Positions 54,105-64,000 of a stretch of DNA of 64,000 bases are shown here, piece by piece. The notes beneath the pieces were generated by a model. That model ran no database searches and was not told the DNA's origin. It was given only the letters and a program-made list of their open reading frames with translations. The translations under genes and the position numbers were made by a program. Position 1 is the first letter of the stretch. Every line of letters starts with the position of its first letter. This stretch comes from Halothiobacillus sp. GTDB lineage: Bacteria; Pseudomonadota; Gammaproteobacteria; Halothiobacillales; Halothiobacillaceae. Location: NCBI GenBank assembly GCA_023255735.1, contig JAGDVP010000022.1, positions 1 through 64,000 of the forward strand, given 5' to 3'.

Positions 54105-57014
54105 CTAGATTCGCTCAATCTGCAGCCCCAAATCCACGAGCTCCGCTTCTTTGGTGGCGCCGGCCAGCACGCCCACCGAGGCGTTATCAGGCTGCAAATA
54201 CGTAGTCGCAACCCGTTTTAAATCGTCTTCAGTCACCTCTAAAATGCGCGCGCGCATGGCTTGCTGATACTCAGGCGTGCGACCATGCAAGCTGTCGTTA
54301 AAGGCTTTTTTCGCCTCGCCCGCCGGTGAGCCGGGTTTATCGATGCCGGAAATTACGCCAAAAATAGCTTCATCAATGGTGCGGCTTTCATGCCGGGTAT
54401 TGAGCAGCCAATCAATCGACTGATCGAAATCGGCAAGGGTTTCAGCCAAGCGCGGGTCGCGGTAAGAGTAAAAACGAAAACTCGCCGATTCGCCGTCATA
54501 ACCTGCGCCGCCGCCATATGCGCCGCCCTGCTCGCGAATTGCGCGGTGCAAATAACCATTGCGTAAAAACCCGCCCAAAACCGCCAGCGCGGCGGCATCT
54601 TTGTGGGCGGGCGGCACGGCGGCATAGGCTTTGGCGCAATAATTCACCGCTAAATTGCCAATCCAGCCCTCGCGCACGCTGTGGTGCACGTGATTGAGAT
54701 GAAATGGCGTAACCGCTGTGCCGTGCTGCATGTGCGCGGCAAGGCTTTGTTCAATATCAGCAAAATGCCGATCCTCCGCCACGATGTTGTAACGGCGCAG
54801 GCCGCCCTTGATTTTGGCATGCAAGCGAGTCAGCCGCTCGGCCACATCACTTAATGCGTGCGGGGCATCCAGCGCATCATCCATCGCTTTGATGCGGCGC
54901 ACCCCGGCAACGCCACCCGATTCGTGGGTGAGCTTGGCACGTGCGTTCATGCCGCTTGCGGCCACATTCATGGCATGCACATGGCCGGAGCCCACAATGC
55001 CCTGCTCGCTTCGAAAGCGAATTTGGCTGATTAAATCGCGGATGCGATCGGTTTCATCGAACCGCGCTGCATTCAAATGCGCGTGGAATAAATCCACCAT
55101 ATCCTCGGTATAGCGCACCAAGGCTTTACCGCCAAGCATAAAATAAGACGTCAGGTTGTGCGGATCATCCACATTCGGGCGAATGGACGAGCGCGCGCCA
55201 AAGCCGCCGGTGCGGGCGGAGGTGGCCTCAGCCATGGCCACGTAATTGCGCGAGCCGGCGCCAAGTTCTGTGAGCAAGCCGGTGTAAATGGGCAATAAAT
55301 CCAGCTCATCGTGCGTGAGCGCAGGCAAATCGAGTGCCACCTGCAGGTACATAAGCCCATTGGTGCTGCGATTAAACCAGGTTTGAGACACCGGCTGCGC
55401 CGCTACTTTTTCGGGCACCGGCAAGGCGATATGCTCGGGGATATCGGCGCGGGTCACGGTGGGCAGAATACTGATGTCATCCACCTCAGCCTGCCGATCG
55501 GCCAACGCCTTGGCGGCCGCGACAATCGCCTGTTTCTCGGCATCACTTAAGTTAGCTTGCATCGAGGCCAACCGCGCCAGTTCGGCGGCAGTTTTTTGGG
55601 CGGAAAGCGTGGTATCCGGCGCCAACACCAAACGCACACGGTGCGGGTTATCAAGCAATAGGCGGCGAATTAAATTCGGGATAAATTGCGGATCGGCCGC
55701 GCGCGTTCGCAAGCGCGCCAGTGCCGGCTCTAAGTCCAGCACGGCAATCGGGTCGCCATCGTGAATGGCGGCCGGCAGGCTGTGCATCATGAGCTGCAAG
55801 CCATACGGGTAGCCATCGCCGGTCACCTCGCGCTGCGAGAGCTCAATTTGATGCAAAACCGCTTCAATCATTTCGGCGGGCACGCCCTGCTCGGCCACCG
55901 TTTTGAGTGTGTCGAGAATCAGCGCCTGCACCGCCTCGGCGCGCTCGGGCTCGGAGCCTTCAAGCCCCGCCACAAACACCATTTGGCGCTGCGAATCCTC
56001 AAGCCCCATGATTGGGCTGGGCGAGCCGCCCAAATCGGTGCTTTCCAACACCCGCATCAAGGGCGATGCGCTGTTTTCAAGCAATACACCTTCCAGCACT
56101 TGCGCCTCAAGCGCAGCATTTAAATCGGTGCTTTCGCCCAAAAGCCAACCCAACACGATGTGAGTTTTCTCGGTCGTATCAGGCTCATCAAAGGCGTAGC
56201 GATCGACACATTCGATAGGCGAGCGCAACGCTTGCTCCAAAGGAATGGCCGATTGCGGATCAATTTGGCTAAAGCGCTTTAAGGCTTTTTCTTCAAACTG
56301 GGTTTGCAAATCTGCGACCGGCAAATTGCCATAGGTCATAAAAACCGCGTTCGAGGGGTGATAAAACCGCTGGTAAAACGCCTTTAATTGCGCATAGGTT
56401 AAATTTGGAATATCCGCAGGTTCGCCGCCGGAATTAAAATGATACGTAGTGGTTGGGAACAACGCGCTGGTTAGCGTTTGCCACAGCACCGATGAAGGAT
56501 TGCTCATCGCGCCCTTCATTTCGTTAAATACCACGCCTTTAAAAGTGAGCGGCGTGGTTGGGTCATCGGGGGTGGAAAATTCAACCCGATGGCCTTCTTG
56601 CATGAAGTCCCGCTCGTCGATGCGCGAGAAAAACACCGCATCCAAATACACGTCCAGCAAGTTATAAAAATCTTTCACATTCACCGAGGCGAAGGGGTAG
56701 GCTGTCCAATCGCTTGCCGTAAACGCATTCATAAATGTATTGAGTGAGCGGCGAATCATCATGAAAAACGGATCGCGCACCGGAAACCGCTCCGAGCCAC
56801 AGAGCACGGTGTGTTCCAAAATATGCGCCACGCCGGTTGAATCGTTCGGCACGGTGCGCAACCCCACCAAAAATACATTTTGATCGTCTGAGGTGGCCAA
56901 ATGAAAATGCCGCGCACCTGTGCCGATGTGGCGGTATTCATCCACCGTGAGATTCAAGGCGGCAATCGGCTGGCTGCGGACAAAACAAAAAGCGGGATGA
57001 TGGCGTGCGCTCAT
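54105..57014 (-). CDS. M16 (insulinase-like) metallopeptidase, PreP type
   Basis: Zinc peptidase of 969 aa from the presequence-protease branch. The inverted motif H64-I-L-E67-H68 ('GVAHILEHTVLCGSERFPVRDPF') binds zinc with a downstream glutamate. Four homologous M16 domains in two halves enclose the chamber; 'REQGGAYGGGAGYD' near residue 830 is the C-terminal R/Y signature. There is no signal peptide, so it should degrade short peptides in the cytoplasm. It is a single gene with its own terminator. Confidence 0.9.
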   Translation of the reverse strand: MSARHHPAFCFVRSQPIAALNLTVDEYRHIGTGARHFHLATSDDQNVFLVGLRTVPNDSTGVAHILEHTVLCGSERFPVRDPFFMMIRRSLNTFMNAFTASDWTAYPFASVNVKDFYNLLDVYLDAVFFSRIDERDFMQEGHRVEFSTPDDPTTPLTFKGVVFNEMKGAMSNPSSVLWQTLTSALFPTTTYHFNSGGEPADIPNLTYAQLKAFYQRFYHPSNAVFMTYGNLPVADLQTQFEEKALKRFSQIDPQSAIPLEQALRSPIECVDRYAFDEPDTTEKTHIVLGWLLGESTDLNAALEAQVLEGVLLENSASPLMRVLESTDLGGSPSPIMGLEDSQRQMVFVAGLEGSEPERAEAVQALILDTLKTVAEQGVPAEMIEAVLHQIELSQREVTGDGYPYGLQLMMHSLPAAIHDGDPIAVLDLEPALARLRTRAADPQFIPNLIRRLLLDNPHRVRLVLAPDTTLSAQKTAAELARLASMQANLSDAEKQAIVAAAKALADRQAEVDDISILPTVTRADIPEHIALPVPEKVAAQPVSQTWFNRSTNGLMYLQVALDLPALTHDELDLLPIYTGLLTELGAGSRNYVAMAEATSARTGGFGARSSIRPNVDDPHNLTSYFMLGGKALVRYTEDMVDLFHAHLNAARFDETDRIRDLISQIRFRSEQGIVGSGHVHAMNVAASGMNARAKLTHESGGVAGVRRIKAMDDALDAPHALSDVAERLTRLHAKIKGGLRRYNIVAEDRHFADIEQSLAAHMQHGTAVTPFHLNHVHHSVREGWIGNLAVNYCAKAYAAVPPAHKDAAALAVLGGFLRNGYLHRAIREQGGAYGGGAGYDGESASFRFYSYRDPRLAETLADFDQSIDWLLNTRHESRTIDEAIFGVISGIDKPGSPAGEAKKAFNDSLHGRTPEYQQAMRARILEVTEDDLKRVATTYLQPDNASVGVLAGATKEAELVDLGLQIERI

Positions 57015-57246
57015 AGAAAAATTTTCTCAAAGTTCAGGAGTCAAAAAACAATCCGATTGAGTTTAACCCAGCATCATTCAGAAAACAGGCGCTGTCGTCA
57101 TAATTCATCGGCATGATGTGGGCGTGAAAAGCTTTGGCCTTGCGCCAAAAATTCAAGCAAAAAAATCAATTTGCGTTATACAAGCCAAATAAAAAAACGA
57201 TCACTCTTGGACATACGTAGTTATTCTACGATGCCAAGGCCGATAA

Positions 57247-57621
57247 CGCCGTTGTGCGCCTTTTGGCTCAGCCACCCGCAGGGACGGGCATTTTGCGGGC
57301 GATCCGCCGTGTTGCGGCGCTTGCGAAGGGAATGGCCATTCACTGCGCGATGCGGCTTGGGCTCAGTTATATGCCTTATTTCCAAACCACCCCGGCGCAC
57401 GCCAACTATTTGATTTGACTATTAATTTAGTCCAAACCTCCCGCGGCTTTGGCGTACCCGAATTCGCGCAAACGTCCACAACCCTGCACGACCGCCCTAC
57501 CCTAAATCGGTGGGCAGAAAAAAAAGGCGTGGCGGGCATTGCTGCTTATTGGCAGGAAAAAAACACGGTCACCATGGATAACCTGCCCACGCATATTTTA
57601 AGCACCGATGACACTGACTGA
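57247..57621 (+). pseudogene. Decayed pyridoxamine-phosphate-oxidase-like flavoprotein gene
   Basis: The frame ending at 57621 contains 'AAWAQLYALFPNHPGARQLFDL' and 'LVQTSRGFGVPEF', then 'LNRWAEKKGVAGIAAYWQEKN'. This matches my memory of the C-terminal half of PNPOx-like proteins. An in-frame stop (57244-57246) precedes it, no ATG exists, and pieces resembling the N-terminal half appear in other frames upstream. The family cysteine in 'QTSCG' is arginine here. Frameshifts and loss of the start indicate a pseudogene. A short expressed fragment from the TTG at 57415 is possible but unlikely. Confidence 0.5.
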
Positions 57622-57633
57622 ATCAAGCAGAGG

Positions 57634-58980
57634 CTAATCGCTGCATTGCTTATCGTCCAACGACCGAAGAAAGGCCATTTTTTCTGCAATTTTGCCCTCA
57701 AGACCCCGGGGGGTGGGTTGATACCACTGCGGCTCGGCCATGCCATCGGGCAAATATTTTTCACCGGCGGCATAGGCATGGGGTTCATCGTGGGCATAGC
57801 GATAAGCATGGCCGTAACCCAGCTCTTGCATGAGGCGCGTGGGGGCATTGCGTAAATGCATGGGCACCTCGCGACTTTGATCGACCTTAACAAACGCCAT
57901 CGCTTGATTAAACGCGGTGTAGCCGGCATTACTTTTGGGCGCAATGGCCAAATAAATCACCGCTTGGCCGAGCGCGAGCTCGCCTTCGGGTGAGCCTAGC
58001 CGCTCATAGGTTGTGGCAGCATCATTGGCAATTTGCAGCGCGCGCGGATCGGCCAGCCCGATATCTTCCCAAGCCATGCGCACAATGCGCCGCGCGAGAT
58101 ATTTGGCATCCGCGCCGCCATCGAGCATGCGGCAAAACCAATACAACGCCGCATCAGGGTGTGAGCCGCGCACTGATTTATGCAAGGCTGAAATTTGATC
58201 GTAAAAATGCTCACCGCCTTTATCAAACCGGCGAGCACCCGCACTTAAGGTTTCAGTGAGTAATTCGGCGCTCATCTCAGTGCGCCCCAGGGCGAGGGCG
58301 GCGGTATCAAGCTGCTCAAGCAAATTAAGAAGGCGGCGCGCATCGCCATCCGCCAGCTCAATCAGCCGCTCGATGGCATCGGGTGAAAACACCAATGACC
58401 CCAGCGCTTGGGTTTGCGCTTGGGTTTGCGCCCGCGTGATGAGTTGGCGCAATTCCTCGGGGCTAAGTGATTTAAGCACATACACCTGCGCCCGTGAGAG
58501 TAAGGCTGAGTTCAGCTCAAACGAAGGGTTTTCGGTGGTGGCACCAAGTAACGTGACCAAGCCTGATTCGGCAAAGGGCAGCAGGGCATCTTGCTGCCCT
58601 TTGTTAAAGCGATGAATTTCATCAATAAATAACAGGGTGGGCTGGCCTGATTCCAGATTGCGTTCAGCCTGTTCCATGGCGGCACGAATATCTTTAACGC
58701 CAGAGAACACCGCCGACAAGGCAATAAACGCACTATCAAAAGCGCTCGCCATTAAGCGCGCTAGCGTGGTTTTACCCACCCCAGGCGGCCCCCATAAAAT
58801 CATGGAGTGGGGTTTGTGCGACTCAAAGGCTAAACGCAAGGGCTTGCCGGGCCCAAGCAAATGCGTCTGACCAATCACCTCATTTAGGGTGGTGGGACGT
58901 AGCTGTTCGGCTAAAGGTGGGCGGGGCTGGGTTTTATGCAGCGGCGCTGGCGGTTCGTTACCAAAAAGATCAGGCACCAT
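57634..58980 (-). CDS. rarA: Replication-associated recombination protein A
   Basis: AAA+ ATPase of 448 aa (also MgsA) acting at stalled replication forks. Walker A 'GPPGVGKTTLA', Walker B 'LLFIDEIHRFNKGQQDALL' and sensor 'LLGATTENPSFE' are typical; the C-terminal tetramerisation domain ends with 'YLPDGM...WYQPTPRGLEGKI'. The N-terminal 'LAEQLRPTTLNEVIGQTHLLG' marks the family. It follows lolA by 14 bp in the common ftsK-lolA-rarA order. Confidence 0.96.
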   Translation of the reverse strand: MVPDLFGNEPPAPLHKTQPRPPLAEQLRPTTLNEVIGQTHLLGPGKPLRLAFESHKPHSMILWGPPGVGKTTLARLMASAFDSAFIALSAVFSGVKDIRAAMEQAERNLESGQPTLLFIDEIHRFNKGQQDALLPFAESGLVTLLGATTENPSFELNSALLSRAQVYVLKSLSPEELRQLITRAQTQAQTQALGSLVFSPDAIERLIELADGDARRLLNLLEQLDTAALALGRTEMSAELLTETLSAGARRFDKGGEHFYDQISALHKSVRGSHPDAALYWFCRMLDGGADAKYLARRIVRMAWEDIGLADPRALQIANDAATTYERLGSPEGELALGQAVIYLAIAPKSNAGYTAFNQAMAFVKVDQSREVPMHLRNAPTRLMQELGYGHAYRYAHDEPHAYAAGEKYLPDGMAEPQWYQPTPRGLEGKIAEKMAFLRSLDDKQCSD

Positions 58981-58994
58981 GGGCGGATCGCAGG

Positions 58995-59669
58995 TTAATG
59001 GCTGTTCACCACATCAACGCCCGCCGGGGGCGTAAAGGCAAATAGGGTTTTATCAACAGGCTGATTGACCTCCCGCGCGCTGAATTGCACCGTGGTGTTA
59101 TTCCCTAATTTATCTTTAAAAACCATGGCCTTAATGCCTTTAGCATCCATGCCGATTTGCACCGATGAAAAATCGCTTTTTTGCGAGCGATCACTTAAAG
59201 CATACCAAGACAAACCATCGTTATTGCCGAGGCTGCGAATCGTGAACACTTCTTCAAGCGGTTGATTACCCAAAAAAATCCCAATCGGCGCGCCCCGATT
59301 ATCACTCAAGGAGCTGATGGTTACTTGGGCTAAATCGGGGTCATAAACCCAGAGCTTGCCGTCGCTTGCGATGAGTTTTTGCACATAGGGCACTTCATAG
59401 GCCCAGTAAAATTGGCCGGGTCGCGCCAACACAAAATTACCCGTCGAGCCCGGCTGAGTTTGGCCGCGAACATTGACTTGTTTTTGGATAAAGTTGGCTG
59501 AAAAAGTTTTAAGATTTTTCACAAATTCCGTGAGCGGGCGAACATCAGTCGGTGTGGCGGCGGCAGGGGTGCCTAGCGGAAATGCTTGCGTGTCGGCCAA
59601 GGCCGGGGCAATCACGCTCAAACTCAATGGGGCAACCACAAACACACAACCAATTAACCAACGCATCAT
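58995..59669 (-). CDS. lolA: Outer-membrane lipoprotein carrier LolA
   Basis: Periplasmic chaperone of 224 aa ferrying lipoproteins from LolCDE to LolB. Signal peptide ends 'APALA'. 'LKTFSANFIQKQ', 'GNFVLARPGQFYWAYEVPYVQKLIASDGKLWVYDPDLAQV' and 'NQPVDKTLFAFTPPAGVDVV' are LolA marks. It lies between ftsK and rarA. Confidence 0.94.
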   Translation of the reverse strand: MMRWLIGCVFVVAPLSLSVIAPALADTQAFPLGTPAAATPTDVRPLTEFVKNLKTFSANFIQKQVNVRGQTQPGSTGNFVLARPGQFYWAYEVPYVQKLIASDGKLWVYDPDLAQVTISSLSDNRGAPIGIFLGNQPLEEVFTIRSLGNNDGLSWYALSDRSQKSDFSSVQIGMDAKGIKAMVFKDKLGNNTTVQFSAREVNQPVDKTLFAFTPPAGVDVVNSH

Positions 59670-59722
59670 GTTAACTACCTAAAACGGGGGGCATAAAAAA
59701 ACGACTTAAAACAATCACTTGA

Positions 59723-62161
59723 TTAGCGAGCGGGCGGCGGCGGCGCCAACACCTCGCGGGCGCCATTGGCTTGGAGCTGCCCCACAATGCCATCATTTTC
59801 CATTTCTTCAATTAATCGCGCGGCGCGGTTGTAGCCAATTTTTAAGCGGCGCTGCACATACGAAATAGAGGCCTTGCGGGTTTCGGTCACAATGGCCACG
59901 GCTTGATCGTAATACTCATCAATGGCCTCGCCCGAGGCTGAAACAGGTTTCTCGCCGGGCAGCATGACAGCCGAGGCGGATTCTTCCGATAAGACCGCAT
60001 CAATGTAATTGGGTTCACCCAGCGCTTTTAAGGCTTCAACCACGCGATGCACTTCATCGTCGCTCACAAATGCGCCATGCACGCGCATCGGCAAGCCGGT
60101 GCCGGGCGGCAAATACAGCATATCGCCATGGCCGAGCAAACTCTCGGCACCCATTTGATCCAAAATGGTGCGGGAATCAATTTTCGAGGACACTTGAAAC
60201 GAGATTCGGGTGGGAATATTCGCTTTAATCAAGCCGGTAATTACATCCACCGAGGGCCGTTGAGTCGCTAAAATGAGGTGGATGCCCGAGGCGCGCGCTT
60301 TTTGCGCTAGGCGGGCGATGAGCTCTTCAACCTTTTTGCCGACCACCATCATCATGTCGGCAAATTCATCTACCACAATCACAATGTGCGGCAGCCGCTC
60401 AAGGATTGGCGCGGGTAGATCGGGGTCAAACGCTTCTGCAGGGTTGTAGAACGGATCGCGCAAAGGCTCGCCTTGATTGGCGGCATGGGTGATTTTTTCG
60501 TTGCAGCCGGCTAAATTGCGCACCCCAAGCGAGGACATAAGCTTGTACCGGCGCTCCATTTCCCCTACCGCCCAGCGCAGTGCGTTGGCCGCTTCTTTCA
60601 TATCGGTGACCACGGGCGCGAGCAAATGCGGAATGCCCTCGTACACGGATAATTCCAACATTTTCGGGTCGATCAGAATCAAGCGCACTTCATCGGCGGT
60701 AGCTTTGTAGAGCAAACTTAAAATCATGGCATTCACACCAACCGACTTACCCGAGCCTGTAGTACCTGCCACCAGCAAATGCGGCATACGGGCTAAATCG
60801 GCCGTAATCGATGCGCCCGCAATGTCTTTGCCCAAAGCCATGGTGAGCGGCGAGCGGCTCTCTTGATAGGGCTTGGATTCAATCAGCTCACGCAAGGCGA
60901 TAATTTCGCGCACCTGATTAGGGATTTCCAAGCCCACGGTTGATTTACCCGGAATTACCTCAACCACGCGCACGGATACAATCGACAGTGATCGGGCTAA
61001 GTCTTTGGATAAATTAGAAATTTGGCTTACTTTTACGCCCGGCGCCGGTTGCAATTCAAACCGAGTGATGACCGGCCCCGGGGTCGCGGCAACCACATCG
61101 ACCCGCACCCCAAATTCTTCGAGCCGATCTTCAATTAAGGCCGACATCGAGGCCAAAACTTCCGGGCTAAAACCGGTTTGTCGTTGCGGCGCAAAATCGA
61201 GCAAATCGACAATCGGACGCCCCCCCGCCGTGCCTAACGCAGGCTGAGGCTTAATGGGGGCTTTAGCCGATTTGAGTGGCGTGCGCGGGGATTGCCCCAC
61301 CGCTTTTGAGCGCTCGTTCGTGCCAAGGGTTGTGCTTGCGGCTGCGCTTGGGGCATCAAAAATCGGGTCGAAGGGCTGGGTCATGGATTGATGTTCATCT
61401 TGGGGCGATTGCGCCGGCATGGGGCGGCGACGCACCGCGGGGGCAACATAATTGCTTTGCACGGTTGGAATGGCACGCGGGGTGATGGTGGGCTCATCGG
61501 TGCCGTCATTGCGATCTGAGCCATGGGTTGAATCGCCTGCACGTCCCCCCGAAAACAGCCGGGCAATGCGCGCAATCATCCATTCAAACAAGCGCCCCAC
61601 GAGCTCAAATACCGCAAACCAAGATAAGCCCGATACGGTTGAAAAAGCCAGCATCATAAAGCCGAGCATGAGTAGGGTGGCGCCCATGGCACCCAAATAA
61701 TGAATCACCCCACTCGCCAGCACTTGGCCTACTACACCGCCCGCTGATCCGGCGGCGGCATGCAGGGGCGCTGCCTGATGAATCGCAGAGAGCACGCTCA
61801 CTGCGAACACCGTGAGAATCACGCCGCCAATTTGAATAGCAAAAAACACATCCAAAAGGCGCTCATCACTGCGCAGCCGCACAAACAACCGCAGGGCGAA
61901 CACCAGCACCATCGGTGGTACGGCATAGGCACCAAAGCCTAATAAAAACCGCGAAAAATCAGCGAGCCAAGCGCCTACGGCACCCGCCGCATTGTGAATC
62001 GCCCCCCCCGCTTGCCCCGTGGTGGTAAACCCCGGATCAGTGGGCGAATAAGTCCAGAGCGCCAAGGCGTAATAGCCCATCAACAGAACCAGAACAATTA
62101 AAACTGTATCAGCCACCATCCGTTGGGGCTGATACAACACCGTATTTTTGGCAGAACTCAT
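59723..62161 (-). CDS. ftsK: DNA translocase FtsK
   Basis: Membrane-anchored DNA pump of 812 aa for chromosome dimer resolution at the septum. Four transmembrane helices fill residues 15-185; a moderate linker rich in Pro/Gln follows (about 195-310), shorter than E. coli's. The alpha/beta motor has Walker A '[14 protein letters not shown]' and Walker B '[12 protein letters not shown]'. The C-terminal gamma winged helix ('[23 protein letters not shown]') reads KOPS sites. It is first in the ftsK-lolA-rarA run. Confidence 0.96.
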   Translation of the reverse strand: MSSAKNTVLYQPQRMVADTVLIVLVLLMGYYALALWTYSPTDPGFTTTGQAGGAIHNAAGAVGAWLADFSRFLLGFGAYAVPPMVLVFALRLFVRLRSDERLLDVFFAIQIGGVILTVFAVSVLSAIHQAAPLHAAAGSAGGVVGQVLASGVIHYLGAMGATLLMLGFMMLAFSTVSGLSWFAVFELVGRLFEWMIARIARLFSGGRAGDSTHGSDRNDGTDEPTITPRAIPTVQSNYVAPAVRRRPMPAQSPQDEHQSMTQPFDPIFDAPSAAASTTLGTNERSKAVGQSPRTPLKSAKAPIKPQPALGTAGGRPIVDLLDFAPQRQTGFSPEVLASMSALIEDRLEEFGVRVDVVAATPGPVITRFELQPAPGVKVSQISNLSKDLARSLSIVSVRVVEVIPGKSTVGLEIPNQVREIIALRELIESKPYQESRSPLTMALGKDIAGASITADLARMPHLLVAGTTGSGKSVGVNAMILSLLYKATADEVRLILIDPKMLELSVYEGIPHLLAPVVTDMKEAANALRWAVGEMERRYKLMSSLGVRNLAGCNEKITHAANQGEPLRDPFYNPAEAFDPDLPAPILERLPHIVIVVDEFADMMMVVGKKVEELIARLAQKARASGIHLILATQRPSVDVITGLIKANIPTRISFQVSSKIDSRTILDQMGAESLLGHGDMLYLPPGTGLPMRVHGAFVSDDEVHRVVEALKALGEPNYIDAVLSEESASAVMLPGEKPVSASGEAIDEYYDQAVAIVTETRKASISYVQRRLKIGYNRAARLIEEMENDGIVGQLQANGAREVLAPPPPAR

Positions 62162-62244
62162 GGATATCCGATTAAATTCGAGTTAATTGAGGTAAATACC
62201 CCCGATACGCCCCATGCCACCGGCGGGTTATCCCAGCGTCCCGC

Positions 62245-62772
62245 TTACTTAACAATCCGCAGGCGGGAGCCTTTGGGCGGCGATTTTGGCGCGGGGGGTT
62301 CGGGTGGCTCATGATCGGGCTGGTCGGCTAAAGCGGGCTTTACAGGCACTTTGCTGGCCGAAGGCTCGCGCTTGGATCGCACATTTGGGCTTACTTTAGC
62401 CCCGGCCAAACTTAATTTGGGCGGGGTGGCGGTGAACTCGTCATCATCGTCAAACTCCTCATCGGGGTCCGGCGGAAACTGAGCGCCACTGCCAAAATCC
62501 CGATCATAAATACCGATAATGGCGCGCATTGGCACATAAATCGCCTCCGGCTTGCCGGCAAAGCGCGCTTCAAACGCAATCGATTTGCGATCCATCGCAA
62601 AGTTGCGCACCGCACTGGGGCTGATATTCAGATGAATTTGCCCCTCATCGACATGCGCTTGGGGCACTAAAACCCCCGACACCGTCGCATCGACAACGAT
62701 AATAGGCACATGCCCCTGATCGACCGTCCAGTCGTACAGGGCGCGAATTAAATAAGGACGTTTCGACAGCAT
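62245..62772 (-). CDS. sspB: ClpXP specificity-enhancing factor SspB
   Basis: Adaptor of 175 aa delivering ssrA-tagged proteins to ClpXP. The substrate-binding domain (1-105) includes 'LIRALYDWTVDQGHVPIIVVDA' and 'IHLNISPSAVRNFAMD'. A long Pro/Ala/Lys flexible linker leads to the ClpX-binding end 'RLRIVK', matching the E. coli 'LRVVK' tail. It lies 9 bp after sspA. Confidence 0.95.
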   Translation of the reverse strand: MLSKRPYLIRALYDWTVDQGHVPIIVVDATVSGVLVPQAHVDEGQIHLNISPSAVRNFAMDRKSIAFEARFAGKPEAIYVPMRAIIGIYDRDFGSGAQFPPDPDEEFDDDDEFTATPPKLSLAGAKVSPNVRSKREPSASKVPVKPALADQPDHEPPEPPAPKSPPKGSRLRIVK

Positions 62773-62781
62773 AGGGCGCCT

Positions 62782-63411
62782 TTAGTATTTATCGCGCATT
62801 TCGCGCTCAACTTCAGTTAGGCTCATTTGGAAGGTGGGACGATCGAACATGCGCTTCATGTAATCGAGGACAGGTTTGGCGCCGGCCCCTGTTAATTCAA
62901 CGCCATAAACGGGCAAACGCCACAGCAGGGCTGAGAGCGTGACATCGGTGAGGCTGTATTCATCGCTCATAAAAAATGGTTTGTGGCTGAAGGCGGGCGC
63001 AAAAGCGAGCAAGCCTTCACGCAAGGTTTTGCGGGCACGCGCCACGGTTTTCTCGCCGCGCTCGAACTCGGGCAGCAAACCATACCAATCGCGCTCAATG
63101 CTGTATAACGCGGTGCGCACTTTGGCGCGGCTTACCGGGTCTACCGGCATGAGCGGGGGATGCGGAAAGCGTTCATCTAAATATTCCATGATGACGCGGG
63201 CGTTGGTAATCACAAGATCACGATCGGCCAGCACAGGCACGGTGCCTTCGGGGCTTAAATCGTGAAAATCTTCTGGGATTTCGCCCAGCGATATATCAAT
63301 CACATCGGCGGTGAGTTCTTTTTCCGCCAGAACAATCCGCGTGCGATGGCAATCAGGATTTTCAGGGTTGGTGAACAGGGTCATGACCGAGCGGCGGTTG
63401 ACAGTCGCCAT
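62782..63411 (-). CDS. sspA: Stringent starvation protein A
   Basis: GST-fold RNA polymerase-associated protein of 209 aa. 'MTLFTNPENPDCHRTRIVLAEKEL' opens the thioredoxin-like domain and 'NARVIMEYLDERFPHPPLMPVDPVSRA' is the family signature. It lacks glutathione chemistry and acts on transcription in stationary phase. ATG 63411 with AGGAG eight bases ahead is preferred to 63459. Confidence 0.94.
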   Translation of the reverse strand: MATVNRRSVMTLFTNPENPDCHRTRIVLAEKELTADVIDISLGEIPEDFHDLSPEGTVPVLADRDLVITNARVIMEYLDERFPHPPLMPVDPVSRAKVRTALYSIERDWYGLLPEFERGEKTVARARKTLREGLLAFAPAFSHKPFFMSDEYSLTDVTLSALLWRLPVYGVELTGAGAKPVLDYMKRMFDRPTFQMSLTEVEREMRDKY

Positions 63412-63487
63412 AGGGCGTCTCCTTAAAGAATCAAGCAAAAAGATAGTGCATGATAGCAAATTGGCTTGAGCTTATGGGTTATGTTGG

Positions 63488-64000
63488 TCAAGAACTGCCC
63501 GCAAAGGCTTGGCGCCCCAATAATAAGCGGTACATAACCGGCATAATGATGAGCACAAGCGGCATTTGAATCATAAGCCCTGAGATAATGGCAACGGCTA
63601 GAGGCTGCTGCATAGCTGATCCTTGGCCAATCCCCAAGCCTAAAGGCAGCAAGGCCAAAATCGCCGCCAAGGTGGTCATCGCAATCGGGCGGATCCGATT
63701 GCTGCCCGCATCAATCAGCATCGAAGCCGACAGTGGCGCGCCCGCACACGCGCTGTTTTGCCGGATGACGGCAAGCTCGGAGAAATAAAACACGGCCACT
63801 TCGGTCACGATGCCTACGATCATAATCATGCCCATAAGCGCCGTGATATTGAGGGTTTGACCGGCCAACCATAGGCCGGTGAACACGCCACCCACGGCGA
63901 GCAAGGGCGCCACCATGATGGCCAGTGCGATCCGAAATTGCTCATACAAAAACAGCAAAGCAAAAAAAACCAGCATCGCTGCGGCGATAAATACTTGAAT
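63488..64000 (-). CDS. RND efflux transporter, C-terminal part (cut by window edge)
   Basis: The open frame continues past the window end; the visible 170 residues are the last transmembrane block of an AcrB/CusA-type pump. 'LYEQFRIALAIMVAPLLAVGGVFTGLWLAGQTLNITALMGMIMIVGIVTE' is the TM10-TM11 region. 'NRIRPIAMTTLAAILALLPLGLGIG' and 'PLAVAIISGLMIQMPLVLIIMPVMYRLL' complete it. The TM11 'GIVTEVAVFYF' differs from the usual 'GIVVNNAIVL', pointing to a heavy-metal-type or uncharacterised subgroup. Confidence 0.88.
   Translation of the reverse strand: MQVFIAAAMLVFFALLFLYEQFRIALAIMVAPLLAVGGVFTGLWLAGQTLNITALMGMIMIVGIVTEVAVFYFSELAVIRQNSACAGAPLSASMLIDAGSNRIRPIAMTTLAAILALLPLGLGIGQGSAMQQPLAVAIISGLMIQMPLVLIIMPVMYRLLLGRQAFAGSS

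Overview
The window comes from a gammaproteobacterium of moderate-to-slightly-high GC. It carries the gammaproteobacterial blocks ftsK-lolA-rarA, sspA-sspB and dnaB-alr, a type IV pilus PilZ, TruD, a Bcp-type peroxiredoxin and a SUF operon led by an IscR-like Rrf2 regulator. A TsdB-TsdA thiosulfate dehydrogenase pair and two exported DsrE-like proteins suggest sulfur-oxidising metabolism. A Halothiobacillus/Thiomicrospira-like organism is my guess, but no 16S rRNA is present to settle it. I recognised no tRNA, rRNA or CRISPR array.

Layout. 1-1.2 kb: a decayed IS3-family transposase tail next to a complete IS5-family element (IRs and 3-bp TAA duplication visible). 1.2-6 kb: single genes (sigma-54 activator, exported peroxiredoxin, mscL, tas-like reductase, membrane hydroxylase). 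6-10.7 kb: a four-gene tripartite efflux operon (NodT-type outer membrane lipoprotein, MacA-like adaptor, separate MacB-like ATPase and permease). 10.9-18.8 kb: a five-gene minus-strand operon of circularly permuted ATP-grasp, alpha-E protein, Anbu proteasome-like hydrolase, a 1123-aa transglutaminase-like protein and an HPPD-like dioxygenase. The first four belong to a predicted amide-ligation/peptide system; the fifth member is the most novel observation here. 19-25.3 kb: a DUF2242 lipoprotein, a TTAA-flanked hairpin element abutting alr, alr-dnaB and a Tat-exported PhoD. 25.5-28.9 kb: an IsdG-like monooxygenase, a ZnuD-like TonB receptor behind a Zur-like operator and an unknown exported protein. 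29.8-36.9 kb: the SUF Fe-S operon (regulator-B-C-D-S-T-Rieske-A-E). 37-45.4 kb: grxD, a CDF zinc transporter, truD, pyrC, an exported DsrE protein, an ArnT-like transferase, a MASE1-PAS-GGDEF cyclase and pilZ. 45.4-47.7 kb: rhlE and the second DsrE protein. 47.9-52.1 kb: a light-response cluster (BLUF, DUF2237, photolyase, DUF2256, FeS photolyase). 52.3-54 kb: tsdBA. 54.1-64 kb: PreP-like M16 peptidase, a decayed flavoprotein gene, rarA-lolA-ftsK, sspBA and the end of an RND transporter.

How the genes fit together. The SUF operon and grxD form an Fe-S assembly and trafficking module. ZnuD and the CDF exporter handle zinc. The photolyase group pairs blue-light sensing with DNA repair. TsdBA and the DsrE proteins fit periplasmic sulfur chemistry. 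The Anbu/transglutaminase/ATP-grasp operon looks like a self-contained system that makes, modifies or degrades amide-linked molecules. All functions are inferred from sequence motifs and remembered family resemblance; no database search was run.
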